In this document: positions 17,467-26,445 of the stretch, in pieces
Layout: every line of letters begins with the position of its first letter
Numbering within the stretch: position 1 is the first letter of the stretch
Assembly: GCF_947503415.1 (NCBI RefSeq)
Contig: NZ_CANNDS010000001.1
Location: forward strand, 1,770,501-1,834,500
Reading direction: 5' to 3'
Origin: an uncultured Tateyamaria sp.
Lineage (GTDB): Bacteria > Pseudomonadota > Alphaproteobacteria > Rhodobacterales > Rhodobacteraceae
Length of the DNA stretch: 64,000 bases
Notes under the pieces: generated by a model
The model's input: the letters and a program-made list of their open reading frames with translations, nothing else
Told to the model about the DNA's origin: nothing
The model's database searches: none
Program-made: the position numbers and the translations under genes

Positions 17467-18506
17467 CCAGACGCCTCCTCGCTCAGGATGACCAGCACGC
17501 GCGACGCGTCCGTCAGTCCGAGTGTGTCGCGATGCGTCGTGCTTGCAAGCAGTGCGGACAGACCAGCCGCACCGGATGTTGAGGACGCAAACCCGGCTTC
17601 GGTACACGCGGCGGCACCGTCGAACCCCTCTTGTTCGGTGATGAGCACGAAGTCATTTGCGTCGCGGGCCAAACCCTTGAGCGCGATAAGTGATGGCTCC
17701 TTGCAATCAAGACGTCCCATGTCAGAGCTTGGACCCTCGGTGACTTGAGCGCAGCCAGCGGTTATGGAAGCGAAGAGTGCCGGGGCGACCTCCGGCTCAA
17801 CCACAACGATGCGGGGTTCGTCGCCCCAAGACGTTCGCGCATAAGCCGCACACGCGGCTGCCAAGCCACCCACACCTGCCTGTAGAAAGATGTGGGTTGG
17901 AGCGTGCATGGCGGCGACCGTTTCCTGCATCAGGACGGTGTAGCCTTCCATCAACCGATGCGGCACGTCGAAATATCCGGGCCATGAGCTGTCGGACAGG
18001 AGTTCCCAGCCATTGGCATCTGCGGCGCGCTTGGCTTCGGTCATGCTGTCCTCATAAACGGCACCGTGACGGCGCACATCTGCCCCAAAGCTGCGCAGCC
18101 TGTCGGCAAAGGCTTCCGGCACGGTTTCCGCGAGGTATATCACGGCTTGCGCACCAAACGCCTGCGCGCCTGCCGCAACGGACAACCCGTGATTTCCCGC
18201 ACTTGCCGTGGCATAGGTGCGCCCATGCGCGAGCCCCGCTTCGGCATCGCATGCGATGACATAAGCCGCGCCAAGCGCCTTGAAGCTGCCAAGCCCCATA
18301 CGCATCCGCTCGTCTTTTATAGCTACGTCAGCGACACCCGCCTTTTGGGCCAGAGCAGGCGACGAGGGCAACGGCGTTTCAGCCGCGGCCGGGCAACGGG
18401 TCAGAAGTGTAGCTGGCTTCGAAGCATCAACGCTGGGCCAAGGAACATCCGGCAAAGACGCGATTGTTGCGTCGGCTTGGCTGTTGGATCGGGATATGTG
18501 TTTCAT
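17463..18506 (-). CDS. PLP-dependent ammonia-lyase, diaminopropionate ammonia-lyase-like
   Basis: This 347-residue fold-type II PLP enzyme resembles diaminopropionate ammonia-lyase, which turns 2,3-diaminopropionate into pyruvate and ammonia. The PLP lysine is K76 in GLGSFKALG, preceded by the DERMRMG motif of that family; SAGNHG (102-107) and FLQAGVGGLAAA bind the cofactor phosphate. D172 in SDSSWPGY matches an acidic residue used for the L isomer in the E. coli enzyme, while the position assigned to the D isomer is Ala here. The protein is about 50 residues shorter than usual. ATG 18506 was preferred over TTG 18512. It heads the three-gene operon. Threonine dehydratase-like EutB is an alternative name. 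Confidence 0.78.
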   Translation of the reverse strand: MKHISRSNSQADATIASLPDVPWPSVDASKPATLLTRCPAAAETPLPSSPALAQKAGVADVAIKDERMRMGLGSFKALGAAYVIACDAEAGLAHGRTYATASAGNHGLSVAAGAQAFGAQAVIYLAETVPEAFADRLRSFGADVRRHGAVYEDSMTEAKRAADANGWELLSDSSWPGYFDVPHRLMEGYTVLMQETVAAMHAPTHIFLQAGVGGLAAACAAYARTSWGDEPRIVVVEPEVAPALFASITAGCAQVTEGPSSDMGRLDCKEPSLIALKGLARDANDFVLITEQEGFDGAAACTEAGFASSTSGAAGLSALLASTTHRDTLGLTDASRVLVILSEEASG

Positions 18507-18598
18507 GCCCAATCGCTAGCAGGTCAGGGCCGAACCTTTCAACGGAATCACGACATTCCGCGGGGCACGAGCGTCGAGCTTTCAGAAAATAGGTGAAG

Positions 18599-18674
18599 TG
18601 GCTGGGATGGTAGGACTCGAACCTACAACCTACTGTACCAAAAACAGTTGATCTACCAATTGATCTACATCCCA
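18599..18674 (-). tRNA. tRNA-Gln (anticodon TTG)
   Basis: The minus strand folds into a complete 76-nt cloverleaf. The acceptor pairs TGGGATG with CATCCCA, including the T1-A72 pair typical of tRNA-Gln. The D stem is GATC/GATC, the anticodon stem ACTGT/ACAGT with loop TTTTGGT, and the T arm GTAGG-TTCGAGT-CCTAC. Anticodon bases are 18641-18639. Discriminator G73 and an encoded CCA (18601-18599) complete it. Confidence 0.95.
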
Positions 18675-18737
18675 ACGTGCCGCGCTAATTAGAGCGGTGA
18701 AGCGATGTGCGCAAGCCCCTTTGAACCAAAAATCCGA

Positions 18738-20069
18738 CTATTCCTTGGGCGCCGCATCCGTCAGCAAATCAGGTGCATCCGGGTCATTGCGTTCGGCATC
18801 TACCATCTTGTCGAGGCCCGCCTCGGACATATCGGTGACATCGTCCGCTTCCACTGCAGGGGCGGGCGGTGCAACAGGTGCAACTTTGGGCGGCACGGTG
18901 CGTGTGGTTTCGGTCGTTGGGGCAGCGCCACCCAGCAGTTGCACGCGGTACGTCGTGTCTGGCACTTCGATCCCGGCGCCCTCGATGCGCGCCTTGACCA
19001 GACGCAGCGCCTCGCCTTTCGCCCGGACAAGTGACGTCGCCTCCTGATCGATCCAGCCCGTGACGGTGAGAAAGATCGCGCCATCGCCGATCCTTTCAAT
19101 CCAGGACATTGGTGCGGGTTCGGTCAGGACAAATGGAAGGTCCGATACCGTTTCCTCGGTCATACGCCGGACATCGGCCAGATCGGCATCGGAACTTACC
19201 CCAATCTCGAAGCTGAAGCGCCGTTCGTGGTTGGTTGAGTAGTTGACGATCCGGCTTTTGAACACGGTCGAATTCGGGATGCGGATGTGGTTGCCATCAA
19301 AGCTCAGGATGATCGTCGCCCGGCTGGTCAGGCGAATGACCCTGCCAATGTCGCCCTGTATCTCGACCACGTCATTTGGTCGAAAGGGCTGACGTATGGA
19401 CAGCATGATGGACGCGATGAAGTTCTCGACCGTGTCGCGCACGGCAAAACCGATGGCCAGACCGACGATGCCCGCAGCACCCAGAATGGTGCCCAGCAAC
19501 GCGGTGGCCCCAAGGATGTCCAGCGCGATGACCACACCTGCGACAAAGAAGAGGATGCGGACGACCTGCCGGTAAATGTTGGCGATGAATGCATTCGGCG
19601 CGATCCTGTCCCATGGATAGCGCGCGCGGGCCAGCAGCAATCCCAGGGTCAGGACCAATACAAAGGCCACAACTGCGACCGCGACCAGAGGGAGCAGTGC
19701 CAGAGCTTGACTGATCCTTGCCTGAAACCGTTCAACCGCGGGATTGAGCCGCGCCACGACATCTGTGGTTTCCGTCACTTGGTTTTCGATGGCGACGACA
19801 CCTTCAACCCGGCCCACCAACTCGTTCAGCCGGTCCGCCGTTGCGGTGTCGACCGTTGTGCCGCGCAAGGTAACGATGCCCGAAGTGACGGAGACTGTGA
19901 CACCATCAAACCCTGCAAGCTCATTCAGGATGTCGCGGATGCGGACAGCGATGGCCGCATCCTGTGATGCACTGTCTTCGACCGCAATTGTCCCTTGGGG
20001 TTGGCTGGTATCCTGTGCCCACACTTGGGTGGTACACAGGCACAGCAATAAGATTAAGGCACGTATCAA
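18738..20069 (-). CDS. MscS-family mechanosensitive channel with BON domain
   Basis: The 443-residue protein has a signal peptide (1-18), a periplasmic BON domain at about 36-105 (GFDGVTVSVTSGIVTLRGTT), three membrane helices at about 118-215 and an MscS core. The pore-lining helix is LLGTILGAAGIVGLAIGFAV, followed by the QPFRPNDVVEI beta domain. The C-terminal 60 residues are Pro/Ala-rich and probably disordered. It should release solutes on hypo-osmotic shock, and BON domains bind membranes or ligands. The start is TTG at 20069, overlapping the TGA of the upstream oxidoreductase as TTGA, with GAGG upstream. The two genes form an operon. Confidence 0.9.
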   Translation of the reverse strand: MIRALILLLCLCTTQVWAQDTSQPQGTIAVEDSASQDAAIAVRIRDILNELAGFDGVTVSVTSGIVTLRGTTVDTATADRLNELVGRVEGVVAIENQVTETTDVVARLNPAVERFQARISQALALLPLVAVAVVAFVLVLTLGLLLARARYPWDRIAPNAFIANIYRQVVRILFFVAGVVIALDILGATALLGTILGAAGIVGLAIGFAVRDTVENFIASIMLSIRQPFRPNDVVEIQGDIGRVIRLTSRATIILSFDGNHIRIPNSTVFKSRIVNYSTNHERRFSFEIGVSSDADLADVRRMTEETVSDLPFVLTEPAPMSWIERIGDGAIFLTVTGWIDQEATSLVRAKGEALRLVKARIEGAGIEVPDTTYRVQLLGGAAPTTETTRTVPPKVAPVAPPAPAVEADDVTDMSEAGLDKMVDAERNDPDAPDLLTDAAPKE

Positions 20070-21058
20070 GACTGAACCTCGACCAGAACGGCACCTGCGC
20101 GATTGCCTGCCTCGACCGCATCATGTGCCGCAGCGGTTTGTGCCAATGGAAAGGTCTGTGCGATTGGGCAGCTCAGGGCATTCGCCGTCAAAGCGTCGTA
20201 AAGTTTGGCGATTGCCGCATCCCGTTGGTCCTTGGGCAACAAGTAGATCAGCAGAATGTCGACCGTTACCGCTTTGAACAGCAGCGGGCCGAACGGCAGG
20301 GTTGGCGCCATTTCCTTGGCTGAGCCATACGCGGCGATTGTTCCATTGGGCGCAATGACGTCCGCATCGGTCGAGATGTTGAGCCCGAACTCGACCTCGA
20401 TGATCCGAGACACGGGCGCATCGCCGTTGGCCGCCAGTATGTGCTGCGACAGGTCCGGGTCCGCATAGTTCAGCACGACATCAGCACCCGCCTTTTCCGC
20501 CTCGAACAAACCATCGCCACGGGCGGTTGCAATCACTTTGGCACCGCCCCATTTGGCCAGTTGAACGGCGAGCAACCCGACCGTGCCCGCGCCGCCCTGG
20601 ATCAGCAGTGTCTGTTCGGAAATGTCACCACCACCAAAGACAGCGTGCGCGGCCGTTAGACCGGGAATGCCAAGAACGGCCCCGGTTTCGGGGCCTATGC
20701 TGTCCGGCAATGGCACGGCCTGATTGGATGGCAGGCAGATATGCGTGGATGCAGTGCCGAAGGGGCGCTGCCATTGACCGTTCCAAATCCAAACCTGCTC
20801 GCCCATGCGCGTGTCCGCCACTCCGTCACCCACGGCCACAATCCGACCGGCGCCGTCACTGTGCGGTACGATCTGATCGAATGGCGGCTTCGTCACTCCG
20901 GGGCGTGCGCCCGACCGGGCTTTGACATCCGATGGGTTCACACCTGAATGCGTAAGCTCCACCAAGACCTCGCCCGGTGTAGGATCCGGCGTTGGGATTT
21001 CGGAGAGTGAAAGAACGTCAGAGGCGGGGCCGAAACGGGAGTATTGTATGCATTTCAT
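20066..21058 (-). CDS. Zinc-free quinone oxidoreductase (MDR family)
   Basis: This is a 330-residue medium-chain dehydrogenase/reductase of the NADPH:quinone reductase type. The N-terminal GroES-like domain includes HSGVNPSDVKARSG and PHSDGAGRIVAVGDGV. The Rossmann domain has LIQGGAGTVGLLAVQLAKW at about 150-168 and KVIATAR after the second strand, favouring NADPH. The zinc ligands of alcohol dehydrogenases are absent. ATG 21058 was chosen because the protein begins there at MKCIQYSRFG; the 96 codons upstream are out-of-family. It overlaps the MscS start. It is divergent from the Rid gene. The substrate is unknown. Confidence 0.9.
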   Translation of the reverse strand: MKCIQYSRFGPASDVLSLSEIPTPDPTPGEVLVELTHSGVNPSDVKARSGARPGVTKPPFDQIVPHSDGAGRIVAVGDGVADTRMGEQVWIWNGQWQRPFGTASTHICLPSNQAVPLPDSIGPETGAVLGIPGLTAAHAVFGGGDISEQTLLIQGGAGTVGLLAVQLAKWGGAKVIATARGDGLFEAEKAGADVVLNYADPDLSQHILAANGDAPVSRIIEVEFGLNISTDADVIAPNGTIAAYGSAKEMAPTLPFGPLLFKAVTVDILLIYLLPKDQRDAAIAKLYDALTANALSCPIAQTFPLAQTAAAHDAVEAGNRAGAVLVEVQS

Positions 21059-21138
21059 TTGGATGGTCTTTTCAAAGTGGCCCGTGGGCAATGGCGCGGA
21101 TGCTACTTGAGTTACTGACAAGAGCAAGGAGAGTTCCA

Positions 21139-21528
21139 ATGACCCTACAGGTCCTGATGCCACCCGCGCTGCGCGACGCGTGCGGCAAGGCAGGCATGTC
21201 GCCCGGTATTGTGTCTCACAACCATGTATTTCTGACCGGTGTAACGGGGGCAGGCCCCGACGGCACAATGCCCGAAACGCCACAGGCGCAGTTCGAAGCC
21301 TGCTTTGCCAAAATTGCAGGCGTGCTGGCCGAAGCGGGCCTGACACTGGACGCGCTGGTCGAAATGACCAGCTATCATGTGGGTCTGCGCGACCATTTTG
21401 ATCTGTTCGTTACTGTGCGGCTTAAGCACTTGTCCGATCCATATCCTGCATGGACAGCCGTCGAAGTCGCCGGATTGCGGCGGATTGATGCTGTGGTGGA
21501 AATACGGGTCGTGGCGGCTTTGGACTAG
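21139..21528 (+). CDS. RidA-family protein lacking the conserved Arg
   Basis: This 129-residue protein has the YjgF/YER057c/UK114 fold (FLTGVTGAGPDG, QFEACFAKIAGVLAEAGLTL, VEMTSYHV, VEVAGLRRIDAVVEIRVVA). In archetypal RidA an Arg at position 105 binds the carboxylate of the imine substrate; here position 105 is Trp (PYPAWTAVEVA). The protein should therefore belong to a Rid subfamily without classic 2-iminopropionate deaminase activity. AAGGAGAG precedes the ATG at 21139. It is divergent from the quinone oxidoreductase, and its stop shares CTAG with the convergent SH3 gene. Confidence 0.88.
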   Translation: MTLQVLMPPALRDACGKAGMSPGIVSHNHVFLTGVTGAGPDGTMPETPQAQFEACFAKIAGVLAEAGLTLDALVEMTSYHVGLRDHFDLFVTVRLKHLSDPYPAWTAVEVAGLRRIDAVVEIRVVAALD

Positions 21529-22043
21529 TCGCGCAACTCGTCGATGGCGACACCCCAAAGGCGGGCTTTCGGTGCCCATCCTTTGTAACCACCTGAACTC
21601 AGGCGGCACCATTCCGGTCCGCATTTTCCCAGTCGCGCAACGACGCCGACTTCCAGTGCGACAGTTACGGGCGCGTTGGCCTCAGGCTTGGTGCGAAGTG
21701 TCAGCATGTCCTGTTCGACAATCACGGTGCGGGTGCCCGACAGAAGGGAATAATGCACCCATCCGCCAAGACCGTCACGATCTTCGACCCGGCGCCAGTG
21801 ACCGTGTTCAGCCGTAATGCGCAGGGGCATGTCGCGGCGTTTGAACACCCAGTCGATCCGGTGGGTCAGCGATGGTCCGCGGCGCACGTTGCCTTCGGCA
21901 GCTTTCATCGACACGAAACGGGGCAGGGGCAGGTTCGTCACAGGACCAGTGTCGCGCGCCATCAGGGGCAGGGTCAGACCCAGCACCAAAAGCATCGACA
22001 GCATAAACCGCCACACCGCCACCATCGGGAACTTTCCGCTCAT
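21525..22043 (-). CDS. Secreted SH3-domain protein
   Basis: The 172-residue protein has an N-terminal signal or anchor segment (about 8-29, MVAVWRFMLSMLLVLGLTL) and two bacterial SH3-like repeats. The first carries NVRRGPSLTHRIDWVFKRRD and WRRVEDRDGLGGWVHYS, the second LTLRTKPEANAPVTVAL and CGPEWCRLSSGGYKGWAP. Such domains bind the cell wall or periplasmic partners, and Roseobacter relatives are usually annotated only as SH3 proteins. The start is ATG 22043. It is divergent from the hydroxyacid dehydrogenase gene. Confidence 0.85.
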   Translation of the reverse strand: MSGKFPMVAVWRFMLSMLLVLGLTLPLMARDTGPVTNLPLPRFVSMKAAEGNVRRGPSLTHRIDWVFKRRDMPLRITAEHGHWRRVEDRDGLGGWVHYSLLSGTRTVIVEQDMLTLRTKPEANAPVTVALEVGVVARLGKCGPEWCRLSSGGYKGWAPKARLWGVAIDELRD

Positions 22044-22141
22044 CTCTCGCCTCTTGATATGGCCGAGGTTCTTGTGCCTCGTGCTCACATCCGCCACCAT
22101 GCCAAAAAGAGGTCGCGAGGCCAAGCACCGGGGAGGGCGCA

Positions 22142-23128
22142 ATGCCAAAGGAACGTCTGAGTGTTGTCGTTACGCGACGGTTGCCCGCCGAGGTGGAAAC
22201 CCGGCTGAGCGAATTGTTCGACGTGACACTGCGCGATCATGATGCGCCCATGTCGCGGAACGAGGTGGTCGAGGCGATGAAATCTGCCGATGTGCTGGTG
22301 CCGACAATCACTGACACAATCGACGGGGCGATGATCGGTCAAGCGGGCGAGCGGCTGAAGCTGATTGCGAATTACGGGGCTGGAGTAGACAATATTGACG
22401 TATCGACAGCCCGCCAGCGCGGGATTTTGGTATCGAACACCCCCGGTGTGCTGACCGATGATACGGCAGACATGACGATGGGTCTGATCCTTGCCGTCAC
22501 GCGCCGCCTGCCCGAAGGTTTGGCCGCGATGCAATCCGGCGATTGGGACGGTTGGGCACCGACAGCGTTCCTTGGTGGACGTGTTGCAGGCCGTCGGCTT
22601 GGTATCCTTGGCATGGGCCGGATCGGACAGGCGGTTGCCCGCCGAGCAGCGGCCTTTGGCATGCAGGTACACTACCACAACCGCCGCCGTCTTCGGACGG
22701 AAGTGGAGGAGGAATTGCAGGCCACATGGTGGGAAAGCCTTGATCAGATGGTGGCACGCATGGACGTGATCAGCGTGAATTGCCCGCACACGCCCTCGAC
22801 CTTTCATTTGATGAATGCCCGTCGCCTGAAGCTTATGAAGGAAGACGCTGTGATCGTGAACACCTCGCGCGGTGAAGTGATCGACGAAAACGCGCTGACA
22901 CGGATGTTGCGCGCGGGTGAGTTGGCCGGTGCGGGCCTGGACGTCTACGAAAACGGGACCGAAGTGAACCCGCGCTTGCGTGAACTGACCAACGTTGTCC
23001 TTCTGCCCCATATGGGTTCGGCCACCCGCGAAAGTCGGATCGAGATGGGCGAGAAGGTCATTATCAATATCAAGACCTTCGACGACGGCCACCGGCCCCC
23101 GGACCAGGTTGTGCCGTCCATGCTGTGA
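22142..23128 (+). CDS. D-2-hydroxyacid dehydrogenase (glyoxylate/hydroxypyruvate reductase-like)
   Basis: This 328-residue enzyme reduces 2-oxo acids such as glyoxylate or hydroxypyruvate. The nucleotide loop is LGILGMGRIGQAVA at about 153-166. The residues after the second strand are NRRRLR, which favours NADPH. The catalytic Arg is in NTSRGEVID (R243), a Glu lies in YENGTEVNPRL and the His in LLPHMGSAT (H290). The closest functional names are GhrB or GyaR. The start ATG 22142 follows GGAGGG. Photorespiration-like or serine-pathway use is likely but not shown. Confidence 0.88.
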   Translation: MPKERLSVVVTRRLPAEVETRLSELFDVTLRDHDAPMSRNEVVEAMKSADVLVPTITDTIDGAMIGQAGERLKLIANYGAGVDNIDVSTARQRGILVSNTPGVLTDDTADMTMGLILAVTRRLPEGLAAMQSGDWDGWAPTAFLGGRVAGRRLGILGMGRIGQAVARRAAAFGMQVHYHNRRRLRTEVEEELQATWWESLDQMVARMDVISVNCPHTPSTFHLMNARRLKLMKEDAVIVNTSRGEVIDENALTRMLRAGELAGAGLDVYENGTEVNPRLRELTNVVLLPHMGSATRESRIEMGEKVIINIKTFDDGHRPPDQVVPSML

Positions 23129-23198
23129 TGCCCCGGGCGGCTTGGCTGCCCTGGTTTAGATCGAACTGATTGCCGAGCCTGCGCCAAAGGAGGACCCC

Positions 23199-24980
23199 AT
23201 GCGCTTTTCCCTGACCGTCGCCTTCACCCTCATTGCAGGGGCAGCACTTGCCCAACAGACCGCCGATGCCGTGCAACCCGAAACCGGGGTCGAGGGCGCT
23301 GCCGTTGCCACGACCGAGGCCATCGCCGCGGCGCAGGCGTCCAAGGATGCGGGCGAGCCGGTCGCAGCGCAGAGTTATATGGTGGCTGCTGCCAATCCGC
23401 TGGCAGTGCAGGCCGGGGTTGAGGTTCTGGCCGCCGGTGGTACTGCCGCCGATGCGCTGGTTGCCGTGCAGGTTGTTCTGGGTCTCGTTGAGCCGCAGTC
23501 GTCCGGACTTGGCGGTGGCGCTTTTCTAGTCTGGTATGACGCTGAGACGCAGGAGCTGACCACACTGGACGGCCGCGAGACCGCACCACTGGCCGCCACG
23601 CCGAAGCTGTTTCAGACCGATGATGGCGAACCGATGGGCTTCTTTGATGCCGTTGTTGGGGGGCGGTCGGTCGGTACGCCGGGCACACCCGCACTTCTCG
23701 AAGAAGTTCACAAGCGTTGGGGCAATCAACCTTGGCCCACGCTGTTCGACGCCGGCATCGGATTGGCCGAAGATGGTTTTGACGTCTCACCGCGTCTGGC
23801 CGGTTTGATCGAAAGAGATGCTGAACGCCTTGGCCGCTTCCCAATCACGGCTGATTACTTTCTGCCCGGCGGCACACCATTGAGTGTCGGCACGACGCTT
23901 CAAAACCCCGAATACGCGGACACGCTACGGCTGTTGGCGGCGGAAGGGGCAGACAGCTTCTATACCGGGAAGATCGCTCAGGACATCATGGCGGCGGTAC
24001 AATTTGCTCCGGGCAACCCCGGGGTGCTGTCAGAGCTTGATCTGGCGGTCTATCAGGTCAAGGAACGTGCGCCGGTTTGCGTGACGTACCGCGCCCACGA
24101 TGTCTGCGGGATGGGTCCGCCATCATCCGGTGCGCTCACTGTCGGGCAAATCCTTGGTATGCTGGAAAGCTATGATCTGGCGGCGCTTGGTGCTGAAAAC
24201 CCGGAAAGCTGGCGGCTGATCGGGGATGCCTCGCGCCTCGCGTTCGCGGATCGGGGGCGGTTCATGGCCGACAGCGATTTCGTCCCGATGCCCACAGCTG
24301 GTCTTGTCGATCCGACCTATCTGGCTGACCGCGCGTCACAATTGGGTGGTGACGCGGCACTGGAAGAGGTTGCCCCTGGCAACCCCGCCTTCGATCACAG
24401 CCAGAACTGGGCGGATGATGAAAGCATCGAACTGCCGTCAACCTCCCACATCTCGATCGTCGACAGCTTTGGAAATGTGGCTTCCATGACCACAACGATT
24501 GAAAACGCCTTTGGCTCGCGGTTGATGGTACATGGGTTCTTGTTGAACAATGAACTGACCGATTTCAGCTTCCGCACTCATGTCGATGGCGTACCGATTG
24601 CCAACGCACTGGCGCCGGGCAAGCGCCCAAGGTCCTCCATGTCGCCGACGGTGGTGATGAAAGACGGCGCCCCTGTGCTGGCCATCGGCTCCCCGGGTGG
24701 CAGCCGGATCATCGGCTACACGGCCCAGTCGATCATCGCTTGGCTCGACTGGGGGATGGATGTGCAACAGGCCGTCAGCTTGCCCCATGCGGTCAATCGG
24801 TTCGGCACCTATGATTTTGAAGAAGGCACAACTGCAGCGGATTTGGCGCCCGCCTTGGAGGCTCTCGGCTTCGAGGTGAATATCCGCGGATTGAACTCTG
24901 GCCTGCATGCGATTGAAATTGGCGACACGCTTTTGGGCGGCGCCGACCCGCGTCGCGAAGGGATTGCGCTGGGCGACTGA
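23199..24980 (+). CDS. ggt: Gamma-glutamyltransferase
   Basis: This 593-residue periplasmic Ntn-hydrolase hydrolyses or transfers the gamma-glutamyl group of glutathione and related peptides. It has a signal peptide (1-18, cleaved after ALA) and the large-subunit motifs EPQSSGLGGGAFLVWYD and DGRETAP. The autoprocessing site is before T415 (STSHISIVDSFGN), which becomes the N-terminal nucleophile of the small subunit. Ligand motifs SRLMVHGFLLNNELTDFS and GKRPRSSMSPT follow, as does GSPGGSRI. AAAGGAGG stands before the ATG. The lactate/glycolate-type dehydrogenase gene follows after 28 nt, probably in the same transcript. Confidence 0.93.
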   Translation: MRFSLTVAFTLIAGAALAQQTADAVQPETGVEGAAVATTEAIAAAQASKDAGEPVAAQSYMVAAANPLAVQAGVEVLAAGGTAADALVAVQVVLGLVEPQSSGLGGGAFLVWYDAETQELTTLDGRETAPLAATPKLFQTDDGEPMGFFDAVVGGRSVGTPGTPALLEEVHKRWGNQPWPTLFDAGIGLAEDGFDVSPRLAGLIERDAERLGRFPITADYFLPGGTPLSVGTTLQNPEYADTLRLLAAEGADSFYTGKIAQDIMAAVQFAPGNPGVLSELDLAVYQVKERAPVCVTYRAHDVCGMGPPSSGALTVGQILGMLESYDLAALGAENPESWRLIGDASRLAFADRGRFMADSDFVPMPTAGLVDPTYLADRASQLGGDAALEEVAPGNPAFDHSQNWADDESIELPSTSHISIVDSFGNVASMTTTIENAFGSRLMVHGFLLNNELTDFSFRTHVDGVPIANALAPGKRPRSSMSPTVVMKDGAPVLAIGSPGGSRIIGYTAQSIIAWLDWGMDVQQAVSLPHAVNRFGTYDFEEGTTAADLAPALEALGFEVNIRGLNSGLHAIEIGDTLLGGADPRREGIALGD

Positions 24981-25008
24981 CGTCTGCGCACAAGGGAAGG
25001 ACAAGAGC

Positions 25009-26412
25009 ATGGCACAAGCCATTGATCTGCCACGGAACGAGGATGGCATCGCCACGGCGCTTGGCATCCTCAAGCAGCAGTTCGGAGACCGCTTTCATAC
25101 CGGGCAAGCGATGCGCGACCAGCACGCGCACACGACCACTTGGATCAGGGCACAGGCCCCAGATGCCGTAGTGTTCCCGAGTTCGACCAAGGAAGTGTCC
25201 GACATTGTCAAAGTGTGCGCGACCCATCAGGTGCCGATCATTCCGTTTGGAACGGGCACGTCGCTCGAAGGGCATGTGAACGCACCTGCGGGTGGTGTAT
25301 CTGTAGACCTCACACAGATGGACAAGATCATCGCGGTCAATTCTGAAGATCTGGATTGCGTCGTTCAACCCGGTGTGACACGCGAACAGTTGAACACTTA
25401 TCTGCGGGATCGGGGCCTGTTCTTTCCCATTGATCCCGGGGCCAACGCGTCGCTTGGGGGCATGGCCTCCACCCGTGCGTCAGGCACCAACGCGGTGCGC
25501 TACGGCACGATGAAGGACAACGTGCTGGCACTTGAGGCTGTGATGGCGGACGGGCGCGTTATCCGCACAGCGCAACGGGCAAAGAAGACATCCGCAGGTT
25601 ACGACATGACCCGGCTTTTGATTGGCTCTGAGGGCACGTTGGGGCTGATCACCGAAATCACGCTGAAGCTGCAAGGTATTCCCGAGGCGATTTCGGCGGC
25701 GCGCATGTCCTTTCCATCTATCGACGCCGCTTGTCAGGCCGTGATGACGACGATCCAATATGGCATCCCCGTGGCCCGGATCGAGTTGATGGACGAGCTC
25801 AATGTGAAGGCGGCCAATGCCTATGCGGGTTTGAGCCTGCCGGAGACACCACTTTTGCTGCTGGAATTTCATGGCTCTGACCGTGGTGTGATCGAACAGG
25901 CCGAGATGTTCGGGTCCATTGCCGAAGATGCGGGCGGGACGGATTTCGCAACGACCGCCACGGCAGAGGAGCGCAATAAGCTGTGGAAAGCGCGGCATGA
26001 TCTGTATTGGGCGACGCTGCAATTGCGCCCCGGCGCGCAGGGGATATCGACGGATGTCTGCGTGCCCATCTCGCGGCTGGCAGAGGCGGTGACAGGGGCG
26101 CAAGCCAAGGCCGCGGAACTGGACCTTCTGGCCCCGATCGTGGGTCACGTGGGCGACGGCAACTTTCACTCATTGGTCCTGATCGACATGGAGGACGCGG
26201 ATGAAGTGCGCCGGGCAGAGGAGTTTACCGCCTTTCTTGCCGACGAGGCCATTCGTATGGACGGCACGTGCACCGGCGAGCATGGGATCGGGCAGGGCAA
26301 GATGCCCTATCTGATCAAGGAGTTGGGACCGACGGTCGAATACATGGCAGCAATCAAAACCGCGCTCGATCCCCTCAACATTATGAACCCCGGGAAAATC
26401 TTCGGTCGCTGA
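25009..26412 (+). CDS. FAD-linked oxidase, D-lactate dehydrogenase/GlcD-like
   Basis: This 467-residue flavoenzyme has a PP-loop FAD domain (PIIPFGTGTSLEGHVNAP and DPGANASLGGMASTRASGTN) and a C-terminal cap domain ending with GHVGDGNFHS and CTGEHGIGQGK. Both motifs are typical of D-lactate dehydrogenase (cytochrome) and glycolate oxidase subunit GlcD. No GlcE or GlcF partner follows, which favours a single-subunit D-lactate or D-2-hydroxyacid dehydrogenase. AAGGGAAGGA is upstream of the ATG at 25009. It follows ggt closely. The true substrate is uncertain. Confidence 0.9.
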   Translation: MAQAIDLPRNEDGIATALGILKQQFGDRFHTGQAMRDQHAHTTTWIRAQAPDAVVFPSSTKEVSDIVKVCATHQVPIIPFGTGTSLEGHVNAPAGGVSVDLTQMDKIIAVNSEDLDCVVQPGVTREQLNTYLRDRGLFFPIDPGANASLGGMASTRASGTNAVRYGTMKDNVLALEAVMADGRVIRTAQRAKKTSAGYDMTRLLIGSEGTLGLITEITLKLQGIPEAISAARMSFPSIDAACQAVMTTIQYGIPVARIELMDELNVKAANAYAGLSLPETPLLLLEFHGSDRGVIEQAEMFGSIAEDAGGTDFATTATAEERNKLWKARHDLYWATLQLRPGAQGISTDVCVPISRLAEAVTGAQAKAAELDLLAPIVGHVGDGNFHSLVLIDMEDADEVRRAEEFTAFLADEAIRMDGTCTGEHGIGQGKMPYLIKELGPTVEYMAAIKTALDPLNIMNPGKIFGR

Positions 26413-26445
26413 ACCAAAGGCCGCTTGCGCGACGATTTTGCTTAA

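Noticed and set aside
15545..18506. Naming the three genes eutA, eutD and eutB for ectoine degradation
   Set aside because: The PLP enzyme resembles diaminopropionate ammonia-lyase more than EutB, and no deacetylase, cyclodeaminase-like or ectoine importer gene is adjacent.
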